Positions 7,859-15,908 of a DNA stretch of 19,134 nt are shown here, piece by piece. The notes under the pieces are model-generated. The model did not search any database and had not been told where the DNA came from. It saw nothing but the letters and a program-made list of their open reading frames with translations. The position numbers and the translations under genes were made by a program. Position 1 is the stretch's first letter. Each line of letters starts with the position of its first letter. Origin of the DNA: Sulfurimonas sp. (GTDB lineage: Bacteria; Campylobacterota; Campylobacteria; Campylobacterales; Sulfurimonadaceae); NCBI GenBank assembly GCA_027056465.1, contig JALUKS010000209.1, forward strand, positions 1 through 19,134. Direction: 5' to 3'.

Positions 7859-8308
7859 CTACCACTCGAAATAAGTTTTTGCTTTGATAACATCGTTGAA
7901 TGCAACTTCAACTGTATCATCCTCTGTTTCTACAAATAGAGTAGAACCTTCCACTTTAACTAAAACACCACGAGTTTTCTCTTTTCCTGAGTGAAGAAGT
8001 GAAACCTTTTCGCCAATACTCTTCTTGAAGTGAGCAATATTTACAAGTTTTCTCTCTATCCCAGCCGTTCCTACTTCAAGTCTATAATCCCCAGAGACTG
8101 GAGGAGTAACATCTAAAAGAGGAGAAATCATATGTGTAAGTTCTACACAAGCATCCAAACTTACACCCTTGCGTTTTCCATCTTCTACTTCTGGCGACAT
8201 AATACTCACACGATAAATAGTCTCTTCATGTTCACTTACAATAACTGCATCATACAGTTCTAAATCGACTGATTTCACTATTGATTCTATATCACTCTGT
8301 AAGCTCAT
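7859..8308 (-). CDS. rimP: Ribosome maturation factor RimP
   Basis: RimP assists assembly of the 30S subunit. The 149-aa protein has the two-domain layout of the family. The N-terminal alpha/beta domain ends with the conserved region GVSLDACVELTHMISPLLD and SGDYRLEVGTAGIERKL (the family consensus is YxLEVSSPGxxRxL). The C-terminal SH3-like barrel follows with VSLL, TRGVLVKVEG and the terminal strand. The ATG overlaps the rbfA stop by one base (TAATG). In many bacteria rimP precedes nusA-infB; here it follows rbfA and no nusA is present. Confidence 0.93.
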   Translation of the reverse strand: MSLQSDIESIVKSVDLELYDAVIVSEHEETIYRVSIMSPEVEDGKRKGVSLDACVELTHMISPLLDVTPPVSGDYRLEVGTAGIERKLVNIAHFKKSIGEKVSLLHSGKEKTRGVLVKVEGSTLFVETEDDTVEVAFNDVIKAKTYFEW

Positions 8309-8676
8309 TATGCTTCCTCTGTTTTTTTTCTATTTGCTATTTTACTGAAAAGGTCATCTATGTTTTTTGATTTTGCTATCTGCTCATCAAACTCAAAAGT
8401 AAATTTTGGACATCTATACCAACCTTGATCCTTTAGACAATAAGTCTCAACAATAGGACGTGCATTTCTTAAAAGCTTTAAGTAGTCGCGTTTCTCTTGT
8501 TCAGTTAAATTATAAGGATTAATATATACTTTTGCATCACTTTTTCCACGTGAACATGAAACTTCAATAACATTTAACTCATGAAGTCTTTTATCATTCA
8601 TCTGACCAAGTGCTTGGGGGATAAGTTCTAAGAGAACGGATTCCGTTCTCTTGATTTTTATTTGTGCTTCAGTCAT
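8308..8676 (-). CDS. rbfA: Ribosome-binding factor A
   Basis: RbfA is a KH-fold protein that binds the 30S subunit during late 16S rRNA maturation and cold adaptation. The 122-aa protein shows the family pattern: an N-terminal helix (IKIKRTESVLLELIPQALGQ), a strand with VIEVSCSRGKSDAKVYINP, and a second half with a helix (NARPIVETYCL) and the strand CPKFTFEFDEQI. The N-terminus is slightly shorter than in E. coli, and the C-terminal tail is basic and probably disordered. It lies 4 bases after infB and overlaps rimP by one base. The infB-rbfA pairing is widely conserved. Confidence 0.92.
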   Translation of the reverse strand: MTEAQIKIKRTESVLLELIPQALGQMNDKRLHELNVIEVSCSRGKSDAKVYINPYNLTEQEKRDYLKLLRNARPIVETYCLKDQGWYRCPKFTFEFDEQIAKSKNIDDLFSKIANRKKTEEA

Positions 8677-8680
8677 GAGT

Positions 8681-11329
8681 CTATAACTCTACTTTCTGCT
8701 CAACTTTTTTAAATGTTTCAAGAACATCGCCAGGTCGTACATCATCGTAACCACTGATAACAACACCACACTCATAACCGTTACCAATCTCTTCAACATC
8801 ATCTTTAAAGCGTTTAAGTGACGTAAGTTCACCCTCATAGTAAACAACACCTTCACGAATAACACGAACCATACCACCACGGATAAGACGACCATCCACA
8901 ACAACAGATCCAGCAACAACACCTTTAGGTATCTTAAATACTTCACGAACTTCTGCTTGACCAGTATTCTCTTCTGTAAATTTCGGAGCCATCATACCAG
9001 TAAGCATACCAGTTACATCATCAATAAGTTGATAGATAATTGAGTAAGTCTTAATATCAACACCTTTCTGTTTTGCAGCAGCTTTTACTGCACCAGTAGG
9101 GCGAACGTTAAATCCAAGTAAAATACAGTTTTCAGAGTTATTTACGAGTTCAACATCGTTTTCTGTAATACCACCAACACCACTAGAGATGATATTTACC
9201 TTAACTTCATCATTACGAAGTTCAAGTATAGAGCTTCTAATAGCTTCAAGTGTACCGTGAACATCAGTTTTAAGTACCACTTTAAGAGATTTAAGTTTAC
9301 CCTCTGCAATCATCGCAGTCATATCTTCAAGTGAAGATTTCATAGAGACTGAAAGCTCTTTATGTCTATCATACTCATGGCGTTTAAGAGCATAAGCTTT
9401 CGCTTCTTTCTCATCTTCCATAACTGTCATAATCTCACCTGATGCAGGAACTGCATTTAGACCAGCAACAACTGCCGTATGCGATGGTAAAAGAGTTTTA
9501 ACTTGTTTTTTGTGTTCATCAAACATAGCTTTAATACGACCATAAGCCGCACCACAAACCACATAATCTCCAACTTTAAGAGTACCATTTTGAACAATTA
9601 CTGTAGCAACTGGACCTCGACCTTTTTCTAAAGAAGACTCGATAACAGCAGCTTTGGCAAGTGCATTTGTATTTGCTTTAAGCTCTAATATCTCAGCTGT
9701 AGTAAGAATCTCTTCAAGTAAGTCATCAATACCCATATTTGATTTTGCAGATACAGGTACAAATGGAATATCTCCACCCCAATCAACAGGATTGATGCCA
9801 TGTTCTGCCATCTGACCTTTTACCATATCTGGTTGTGCAGTCTCTTTATCCATTTTATTAAGTGCAACGATGATAGGAGCACCAGACTCTTTAGCAAGTT
9901 TAATAACTTCAAGAGTTTGAGGTTTCACACCATCATCAGCAGCTACAACAATTACGATAATATCTGTAATCTCTGTACCTTTTTGACGCATATGACTAAA
10001 CGCCGCATGTCCTGGTGTATCTATAAATGTAATAGCTTTCTTGTTTTGCTCAATCGTATATGCACCGATGTGCTGTGTAATTCCACCAGCTTCACCATCA
10101 GTAACTTTCGCTTCACGGATTGCATCAAGAAGTGATGTTTTACCATGATCAACATGACCCATGATAGTAATAACAGGAGCTCTTTCAGTCGCATCTAGAT
10201 CTTCTTCAATATCTTCAACTTCTTGAGTAAACTCATCTTTAGGGTCAATGATAGTTACTGCAACATCAAACTCTTCAGAGAGGATTTCAATCTCATCATT
10301 TCCAAGGAAATCATTTTTCGTCATCATCATACCAAGATCAAAAAGAACTTTAATAATATCTGTAATAGGACGGTTTAAAGCTTCTGCAAACTCATAAACA
10401 CGAATATCTTCTGGAATCTCTACTTGAGTTACAATCTCTTCTTCATGATTTACTTTTGCATACTTTTTACGTTTATCTTTACGTACTTTTCGTCCACGTG
10501 GGGCTGCTTTTTTATTACCATTACGTCCAGCTGGTTTTGGAGGACGAGGTTTTCTCGGCTGTTCAGCAGGAAGAGGAGCTCTCTCTGTTGAGTTTAAATC
10601 AAGAAGTACTACTTGGTCAGCCATATCCATAGATACATCAGCCATAGAACCGCCAAATATATCTATACGTTTACCCTGCTCTTGTTTTCTAGCAGTAGAT
10701 GAACTAGCACCTCTTCTATTTTTCTTCTGTGCAAGCTCTGCAAGAACTTCTGCACTCATTTTTCCATAAGAAGATACTGAAGCTTGTTTTTGTGGAAGAT
10801 TATAATTTTCTTCTATTTTTGGTCTTTTCTTCTTTACAATTTTTAGACCTGATTTTTTAAGTCCTACTCTTGAAACTGGAGTCACAACTCTAAGAGTAGA
10901 TTTCGGTTTTGCTTTCACAGGTGCAGCTATCTCTACCGTTTCTATTTTTTCTTCAGTAAGAGTCTCTTCTGTTTTTGGAGCTTCAACTGCTGCTTCTTTT
11001 GTTGGCTCTTCATTTGCAGTCACTACTTCAGGAGCAACTTCAGTTTTCACTTCTTCTGCTTTTGGAGCTTCAGTGGTGGTTGCTTCTACTGCTACTTCTA
11101 CTTTTGGAGTTTCAGTTTTAGCTTTTTTAATTATTTTTGGTTTCTTTGGAGCTGGCTTTTCATCTTCACCATTCATTATGAAGTTTGCTATACCATCTGC
11201 TTGTTCCATTGTAACCTTGCTTTGTGCTGCTTTTACTTCTATACCCATACTCTTTGCTTTTTCTAAAACATCTTTAGAAGTAATTCCTAGCTCGTCTGCA
11301 ATTTCTTTAATACTAACTTTATCTGTCAT
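8681..11329 (-). CDS. infB: Translation initiation factor IF-2
   Basis: IF-2 is the GTPase that delivers fMet-tRNA to the 30S subunit and promotes subunit joining. The 882-aa protein starts with an IF2N-type module (KVSIKEIADELGITSKDVLEKAK, with the central run split as ADELGITSKDV). A long Ala/Glu/Lys/Pro-rich low-complexity linker follows (about 55-300), with a basic stretch RNGNKKAAPRGRKVRKDKRK. A second IF2N-like module lies near 310-360. The G domain has G1 GHVDHGKT at 391-398, G3 DTPGH and G4 NKMD, then the EF-Tu-like domain 2, domain 3 and the C-terminal fMet-tRNA-binding domain. The Shine-Dalgarno AAGGAG (11340-11345) is inside ylxR, and the first 11 bases overlap ylxR. Confidence 0.98.
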   Translation of the reverse strand: MTDKVSIKEIADELGITSKDVLEKAKSMGIEVKAAQSKVTMEQADGIANFIMNGEDEKPAPKKPKIIKKAKTETPKVEVAVEATTTEAPKAEEVKTEVAPEVVTANEEPTKEAAVEAPKTEETLTEEKIETVEIAAPVKAKPKSTLRVVTPVSRVGLKKSGLKIVKKKRPKIEENYNLPQKQASVSSYGKMSAEVLAELAQKKNRRGASSSTARKQEQGKRIDIFGGSMADVSMDMADQVVLLDLNSTERAPLPAEQPRKPRPPKPAGRNGNKKAAPRGRKVRKDKRKKYAKVNHEEEIVTQVEIPEDIRVYEFAEALNRPITDIIKVLFDLGMMMTKNDFLGNDEIEILSEEFDVAVTIIDPKDEFTQEVEDIEEDLDATERAPVITIMGHVDHGKTSLLDAIREAKVTDGEAGGITQHIGAYTIEQNKKAITFIDTPGHAAFSHMRQKGTEITDIIVIVVAADDGVKPQTLEVIKLAKESGAPIIVALNKMDKETAQPDMVKGQMAEHGINPVDWGGDIPFVPVSAKSNMGIDDLLEEILTTAEILELKANTNALAKAAVIESSLEKGRGPVATVIVQNGTLKVGDYVVCGAAYGRIKAMFDEHKKQVKTLLPSHTAVVAGLNAVPASGEIMTVMEDEKEAKAYALKRHEYDRHKELSVSMKSSLEDMTAMIAEGKLKSLKVVLKTDVHGTLEAIRSSILELRNDEVKVNIISSGVGGITENDVELVNNSENCILLGFNVRPTGAVKAAAKQKGVDIKTYSIIYQLIDDVTGMLTGMMAPKFTEENTGQAEVREVFKIPKGVVAGSVVVDGRLIRGGMVRVIREGVVYYEGELTSLKRFKDDVEEIGNGYECGVVISGYDDVRPGDVLETFKKVEQKVEL

Positions 11330-11576
11330 CAGTGATGATCTCCTTTAGGTTATTCATATGTTGTTCTCTTTGGTTATTTCTGCATTGACGCATCAAAACT
11401 TTAGAGATTTTTTTTTCATCTTTTAAACAAGTAGTACATAAGTAAAAACTTCTGCCTACTCCTTCAAATGAACGTAAGTTTCCATCTCTACAAGTGAGTC
11501 GATACATCTTCGACTGGCTTGCACGTTCACGACATGAAACACACATTCTTGTTGGTTGATGAAAAATTTTCGCCAT
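11319..11576 (-). CDS. ylxR: YlxR/RnpM family RNA-binding protein (DUF448)
   Basis: YlxR proteins are small RNA-binding proteins commonly encoded upstream of infB; the Bacillus member was reported to modulate RNase P (RnpM). The 85-aa protein begins with the family signature PTRMCVSCRERA and continues with YRLTCRDGNLRS and GVGRSFYLC. It contains two CxxC pairs, Cys12/Cys15 and Cys47/Cys50. The first is close to the family norm; the second makes a zinc site plausible. The C-terminal 20 residues are polar and contain the infB ribosome-binding site and start, an 11-base overlap. It lies 30 bases after thrB with only a weak ribosome-binding site. Confidence 0.88.
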   Translation of the reverse strand: MAKIFHQPTRMCVSCRERASQSKMYRLTCRDGNLRSFEGVGRSFYLCTTCLKDEKKISKVLMRQCRNNQREQHMNNLKEIITDDR

Positions 11577-11606
11577 TATATCTAAATCTCGCTTTATTTA
11601 ATAGGC

Positions 11607-12488
11607 TTAGCGCTCTATTAAGAGTCCATTGTTGTCAAAGTCTAAAATCTTTACTCCATAATCTGGAAATTTTTGAGAAAATTTATTTGCCATCATCGAA
11701 GCATCATCATCATACACAAGAGAGAAAAAAGTGCTTCCACTCCCTGAAAGTGTACTCATTAAAGCACCTGACTCATAGGCTGTCTTCTGCACAGAAAAAA
11801 GTTCAGGGAGAGTTTTCATCCGTGCTTTTTGATGAAATCTATCTTGTGCAGCAAGTTTCAACATTTCCCAATCTTCATTAAAAAATGCAGCAACCGTAAG
11901 TGCCGTGTGAGAAAGATTATAGACGGCATTCTCTTTAGAGTAGGATTTTGGCAATGTTGTGCGAGATTTTGATGTATTCATCTGCTTGTTTGGTATCACT
12001 ACAACAGCTTTAAGATAATCTGGCAGATGTTTTCTTTGGGAAAAGACTTTATTTTTTTCGATAGTCGCCGCATTAAAACCACCCATAACTGCTGGAGTAA
12101 TATTATCTGGATGTGATTCATACACAAGTGCATGATTTAGGATACGGCGTTTACTCACTCTTATCCCTGCTGCTTCATGTGCTGAAGCAATAGCGGCTAC
12201 TATCACAGCAGAAGAGCTTCCAAGTCCACGCGACATTGGAATAGAGTTGTAAAAAGTGAACTTAAAGTTCTGTTTTTTCTTTGTTAAACGAGAATAGTGA
12301 TCGTTAAAGATAGAGATAAAAAGATTATTACCTTTAAGACGTGGGTTATTTTCACCCTCGCCTTTAATACTTACACTAAAAAATTTTGATGGATGAAATT
12401 CAACCTTATTACGAAGGTCTACAGCTAATCCTAAAGAGTCAAATCCTGGCCCTAAGTTTGCTGATGTTGCTGGTACACTTATTATCAC
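11607..12488 (-). CDS. thrB: Homoserine kinase
   Basis: ThrB phosphorylates homoserine on the way to threonine. The 293-aa protein has the GHMP-kinase motif order: N-terminal VPATSANLGPGFDSLGLA (5-22), the ATP-binding PMSRGLGSSSA loop (84-94), and C-terminal LSGSGSTFFS (about 250-260). Conserved HPDNITPAVMGGF lies in the middle, as expected for homoserine kinase. The start is a GTG at 12486-12488 with a fair ribosome-binding site (AGGAAG, 6 bases upstream). It lies 10 bases after tsaB. The 30 bases between thrB and ylxR contain no feature that I can recognise. Confidence 0.95.
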   Translation of the reverse strand: MIISVPATSANLGPGFDSLGLAVDLRNKVEFHPSKFFSVSIKGEGENNPRLKGNNLFISIFNDHYSRLTKKKQNFKFTFYNSIPMSRGLGSSSAVIVAAIASAHEAAGIRVSKRRILNHALVYESHPDNITPAVMGGFNAATIEKNKVFSQRKHLPDYLKAVVVIPNKQMNTSKSRTTLPKSYSKENAVYNLSHTALTVAAFFNEDWEMLKLAAQDRFHQKARMKTLPELFSVQKTAYESGALMSTLSGSGSTFFSLVYDDDASMMANKFSQKFPDYGVKILDFDNNGLLIER

Positions 12489-12498
12489 TACTTACTTC

Positions 12499-12960
12499 CT
12501 ATTGTCCAACAGCACCTATTTTATATAATGGTGCTGCATCTGTGCTAAACTCATCAAAATCCAACATATCCGGAAGTCTAAAATATACTTCTTGTGCAGA
12601 TTCAAATTTTTGAGTTTTTATTTCTGACGCAACTTTAACGAAATGTAACTTACCTATCGCTTTTATTGGCTGATTATTATTAAAATAAAAGGCATCTGTA
12701 GCATAAAGTGGGATTTTCTTTAAAACACTCATAGATTTTAAAAAAACATAGGCGATTTTAATCGCCATAAAACTTCCTGGCCCATTTACATAAAAAAGTT
12801 TTTCAATGATGTACTTTTCTTGAAGTTCTTTAAAAAGTAGAGGAAGAACATCAGAACTTTTCTCTTCTGAAATCACTTTTTCGATAAGTTTACCCTCTTC
12901 ATAAACTCCTATAAGGATAGGGGAAGTAAGTGTTATAAAGAGCAGATCAACCTTAGGCAT
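12499..12960 (-). CDS. tsaB: TsaB-like tRNA t6A biosynthesis protein, short form
   Basis: TsaB is the non-catalytic ASKHA-fold partner of TsaD in making N6-threonylcarbamoyladenosine on tRNA. The 153-aa protein matches the N-terminal ASKHA lobe: LLFITLTSPILIGVYEEGKL as the first hairpin, then VNGPGSFMAIKIAYVFLKSM (about 58-77), the counterpart of the family GPGSFTGLRIG motif. At 153 residues it lacks most of the C-terminal lobe of E. coli TsaB (about 230), so it is a reduced form; short TsaB-like proteins of this type appear typical for the lineage, from memory. It overlaps lpxC by 8 bases and precedes thrB by 10. Confidence 0.75.
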   Translation of the reverse strand: MPKVDLLFITLTSPILIGVYEEGKLIEKVISEEKSSDVLPLLFKELQEKYIIEKLFYVNGPGSFMAIKIAYVFLKSMSVLKKIPLYATDAFYFNNNQPIKAIGKLHFVKVASEIKTQKFESAQEVYFRLPDMLDFDEFSTDAAPLYKIGAVGQ

Positions 12961-13837
12961 AAGCTTTTTCTAACTCTTTAGTTTTCTCACCCACTAGCTC
13001 TACTACTTCATAGTTCTCTGCATCTGCTAAAAGTGCTAAAGTAAGCTTATGGTTAAGATCATGACTTCCAGCAAGTGCCTCATAGTTTCCTATAAAGTTC
13101 ATACCAATAAGAGACATATCTCCAATAGCATCAAGTATTTTATGTCGAACAAATTCATCCTCGAAACGCAATCCCTCAGGGTTAAGAATTTTCTTCTCAT
13201 CTAAGACTATCGCATTTTCAAGAGAACCACCAAGTGCTAAACCTTTTGAACGTAGATACTGCACTTCATGTAAAAAGCCAAAAGTGCGTGCACGAGAAAT
13301 CTCTTTTTTGTAGGATTCTTTCGTAAACTTGAGAACAAACTCTTGCTTTTGTATCACTGGATGGGGGAACTTAATAGTAAAATCATACTGTAAATCTGGG
13401 GCTGGAGAGAGTTTCACATACTTCTCACCCTCTTTAATCTCAATATCTTTTTTAATACGCATAATCTTTTTGGGTACATCAAGTTGCACAACCTCAGCTT
13501 CATCTAAAAGCATACAGTAACTCGCACTACTTCCATCCATAACAGGTACTTCATCGGCATCAACAATAACACGTAGATTATCAATCCCATAAGCATATAC
13601 AGCAGAAAGAAGGTGCTCTATTGTAGAGATAATATAACCATCCTTTCCTATAACTGTTGCCATCTTTGTATCGACAACATTTTTCGGAAGAAGAGGAATA
13701 GAAACATCCACATCACTTCTATAAAAGACTATACCACTATTTGATTCAAGAGGTTCTAAGCGTAGTTTTACAGGAGAGCCTTTATGCAAACCAATTCCAA
13801 CGAGTTCAACACTCTTTTTTATAGTTGTTTGATACAT
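12953..13837 (-). CDS. lpxC: UDP-3-O-acyl-N-acetylglucosamine deacetylase
   Basis: LpxC carries out the committed step of lipid A synthesis, a zinc-dependent deacetylation. The 294-aa protein has the full set of active-site residues: zinc ligand His75 with Glu74 in STIEHLLSA, VMDGSSASYC (about 99-108), zinc ligands His232 and Asp236 in RHKILDAIGD, and the catalytic His259 in AGSHDLNHK. Both halves of the beta-alpha-alpha-beta sandwich are complete. The ribosome-binding site is GGGAG, 8 bases upstream of the ATG. It follows the M23 peptidase gene by 11 bases and overlaps tsaB by 8. Confidence 0.97.
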   Translation of the reverse strand: MYQTTIKKSVELVGIGLHKGSPVKLRLEPLESNSGIVFYRSDVDVSIPLLPKNVVDTKMATVIGKDGYIISTIEHLLSAVYAYGIDNLRVIVDADEVPVMDGSSASYCMLLDEAEVVQLDVPKKIMRIKKDIEIKEGEKYVKLSPAPDLQYDFTIKFPHPVIQKQEFVLKFTKESYKKEISRARTFGFLHEVQYLRSKGLALGGSLENAIVLDEKKILNPEGLRFEDEFVRHKILDAIGDMSLIGMNFIGNYEALAGSHDLNHKLTLALLADAENYEVVELVGEKTKELEKAYA

Positions 13838-13848
13838 AGTGATACTCC

Positions 13849-15213
13849 CTAATTTCTATTTATTATTTTTTTTGCACTCTTGATTACATTCGTGATGTTA
13901 AGTTTCATCCACTGTCTATCCATCCACTCCTGTGGACGAACTTCTATACCCTGCACTAAAACACCAAAATGTAGATGGTCACCCATAGCATATCCAGTTG
14001 CTCCTGTATTTGCTATTATCTGATTTTTTGTAACTTCATCACCTACATTTACTTTAATACTTGAACAGTGTCCATAGATAGTATAAAGACCTAAGCCATG
14101 TGAAATTATCGGCATATTTCCATAAAGACCATTAAAGTCAGCAAAAACAACTGTTCCTTTATTTTGAGATTTTATAGCAGCCATTGCATTTGAAGCGAGA
14201 TCAAGTCCTAAGTGGTAAGAGTCGGTTAAATACTCACCATTATAATAGTACTTTCTATGATCTCCAAAACGAGCAACAACTGCTGCATTTTTCAGAGGGT
14301 ACATTCTATTTATTTTAAAATTATTAATTTTTTTATCTTTATCCACAACAGAAGAAAATTTATGAATAAGTTCCTCATTTTGAGTTCTCACGGCACCATT
14401 AAGAATTTTAAATTGCTCTAGTGCATCTGTTAGCCCTTGTGTCTCTGGAAATTGATCCGATAGATTTGCAGTCGTTTTTAAAAACCTATCACTAATGTTA
14501 ATTTTCGATACTCTGTAGGCTCTATTTTTAAGATAAAGAGGCACATAAGACTTTGCTACATTTCCAGCTAAATCCGTTGCTACAACAGTTGCCTTAAAGT
14601 TTTCTGCTTTTACTGGCCATGCTAATAGAGAAATATAATAGCCATCTTTATAAAATGGTTGTGGTATAAATTTTTTACCATTAACACCCTCGATATAAAG
14701 GTCTTTAAGGTTTGCATCCATCGCTCTAAAAATTACAAGAGCAGAACCACCACGAGAGATTTTATACGAATTACTTACAATACTGAGTTGTGGACGTTTC
14801 TTGTCGATTATAAATTTAAAAACTTGACGGACACTATTTCCCTCTAAAAAGTTCCATTTACTCACATCATTTGCTTCTACAATTATTTCTATATTTTTTT
14901 CTTTCATAGCATAAGCACTTCTTGGAGGCTTAACTGTTAAAGAGAGCGACTTCTCGGGAGTAATAAGCTGTTCATATTGAAGTGTTTTTGACTCTTTATT
15001 ACTTTTCATTGTTATTTTATAAGACTTTATACCACTTTCATCCTCTATCTTTATCTCTAAAGGTTTTTTGAGGTTCCAGTACTCACCCGTGGACATGGTA
15101 ACAACAGGAGCATTTCGCTCAAACATAGAAGAGAAGTAGATAAAAAGAGTACCACCTACAAATAATGCTAAACCTAAGAGTAAACCTAATGATGTGCTAT
15201 TTTTTTCTTTCAA
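13849..15213 (-). CDS. Membrane-anchored M23 (LytM-type) peptidase
   Basis: This is a probable peptidoglycan endopeptidase acting in the periplasm. The 454-aa protein has one N-terminal membrane segment (about 8-28), two or more beta-rich, Ig-like repeats (about 35-230, with paired phrases such as EDESGIKSYKITMKS and DAN-LKDLYIEGVNG), a helical linker (about 240-300), and a C-terminal M23 domain. Zinc ligands are visible: His334 and Asp338 in YHLGLDLA and His415 in GDHLHFG, with His413 and His382 (IYGHCSS) as catalytic candidates. No LysM domain is seen. The start is TTG at 15213, overlapping the upstream stop as TTGA, with AAGGA as ribosome-binding site. Related genes next to lpxC are found in Campylobacter. 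Cell-shape or division functions are possible but not shown. Confidence 0.88.
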   Translation of the reverse strand: MKEKNSTSLGLLLGLALFVGGTLFIYFSSMFERNAPVVTMSTGEYWNLKKPLEIKIEDESGIKSYKITMKSNKESKTLQYEQLITPEKSLSLTVKPPRSAYAMKEKNIEIIVEANDVSKWNFLEGNSVRQVFKFIIDKKRPQLSIVSNSYKISRGGSALVIFRAMDANLKDLYIEGVNGKKFIPQPFYKDGYYISLLAWPVKAENFKATVVATDLAGNVAKSYVPLYLKNRAYRVSKINISDRFLKTTANLSDQFPETQGLTDALEQFKILNGAVRTQNEELIHKFSSVVDKDKKINNFKINRMYPLKNAAVVARFGDHRKYYYNGEYLTDSYHLGLDLASNAMAAIKSQNKGTVVFADFNGLYGNMPIISHGLGLYTIYGHCSSIKVNVGDEVTKNQIIANTGATGYAMGDHLHFGVLVQGIEVRPQEWMDRQWMKLNITNVIKSAKKIINRN

Positions 15214-15884
15214 ATCTTTTCCTTTAATATTTTTAAAATTTTATTGTTTTCATCAGACTTTATAAGTCTGACTTCTTTAACATGTATAACTCTTAATGCA
15301 TCATCCATCAAAGCATAAGCATCTTCAAGCTTTGCTCCACTCTCCTTAAGTTGCTTATCGCTCAAAAAAAGCTCTGCTACCTTTGCTTCTTCTCTTAAGA
15401 TTAGTGTTCCTAAAAGGAGACTTTTAAGCCGTAAAAAAGAGAGAGGCTGTGCATAAAGTAAGTAGTCCTTACATTTTTTATGCTCAGCTCCTAGTCCAAT
15501 AAGTTGTGAAACAGTAGCAAATACCATACCATCACACTCAGGAGAACTAAATATCTTAAACTGCTCTAACATTCCTGCATACAGAGATGTCGCCATCTTC
15601 TGATTTATTTTAATTTCATTTTCTACAAAAAAAGTGTAAAGTTTCTGTGTATTATCATTAACTTCAACAATATATTCTGCATTTGACTTAGCAAGTAAAC
15701 GGACTTTCTCGAACCATGGAGCAAATGAAAACTTCTTAGGCAACTCCTCTTCTGTCTGTAAAGAGACCTTCTTATGAAGTGTCAAGAGATAAGTATAGAG
15801 TGCACTAGCATTAAAAAAACTACTATTATCTGCTAATAAAAGAATATGTGAACTATTCTCTATGTTTTGTAAATTAATATTCAT
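15210..15884 (-). CDS. DHH/NrnA-like protein lacking catalytic motifs (probable pseudoenzyme)
   Basis: I recognise no characterised protein, but the layout resembles the DHH phosphoesterase (RecJ/NrnA) domain. Residues about 11-43 (HILLLADNSSFFNASALYTY) sit where the family has the HxDPDGDAIGS motif. Residues about 97-165 (ATSLYAGMLEQFKIF, then ATVSQLIGLGAEHKKCKDYL and SFLRLKSLLLGTLIL) parallel the NrnA stretch with YTGIxTDTGxF, xLixxGAd and LrLxgxxL. All metal-binding Asp/His residues expected in these motifs are absent: ADNSSFF replaces HxDPDGD, and LEQ replaces TDT. At 224 aa it also lacks a full DHHA1 domain with its GG motif. It overlaps the M23 gene (TTGA) and lies 24 bases after flhB. 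The similarity is judged by eye. Confidence 0.55.
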   Translation of the reverse strand: MNINLQNIENSSHILLLADNSSFFNASALYTYLLTLHKKVSLQTEEELPKKFSFAPWFEKVRLLAKSNAEYIVEVNDNTQKLYTFFVENEIKINQKMATSLYAGMLEQFKIFSSPECDGMVFATVSQLIGLGAEHKKCKDYLLYAQPLSFLRLKSLLLGTLILREEAKVAELFLSDKQLKESGAKLEDAYALMDDALRVIHVKEVRLIKSDENNKILKILKEKI

Positions 15885-15908
15885 ACTATCTTTTTAACGA
15901 ATTATATA

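Noticed and set aside
8689..8946. 85-codon alternative-frame ORF inside the 3' part of infB
   Set aside because: It is an out-of-frame Leu/Val-rich translation of the conserved IF-2 C-terminal domain.
9800..10135. Open frame antisense to infB, and other plus-strand frames at 220-582, 7147-7470, 11073-11348 and 11519-11881
   Set aside because: All lie opposite well-recognised minus-strand genes, have no ribosome-binding support and no recognisable motifs.
10900..11150. Repetitive Glu/Ala/Pro/Lys-coding stretch in infB as a DNA repeat or mobile insertion
   Set aside because: Low-complexity linkers between the N-terminal module and G domain are normal in IF-2; no exact repeat units or ends were seen.
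12499..12960. tsaB as a truncated pseudogene
   Set aside because: It is shorter than E. coli TsaB, but the frame is clean and junctions with lpxC and thrB are tight, so a compact functional form is more likely.
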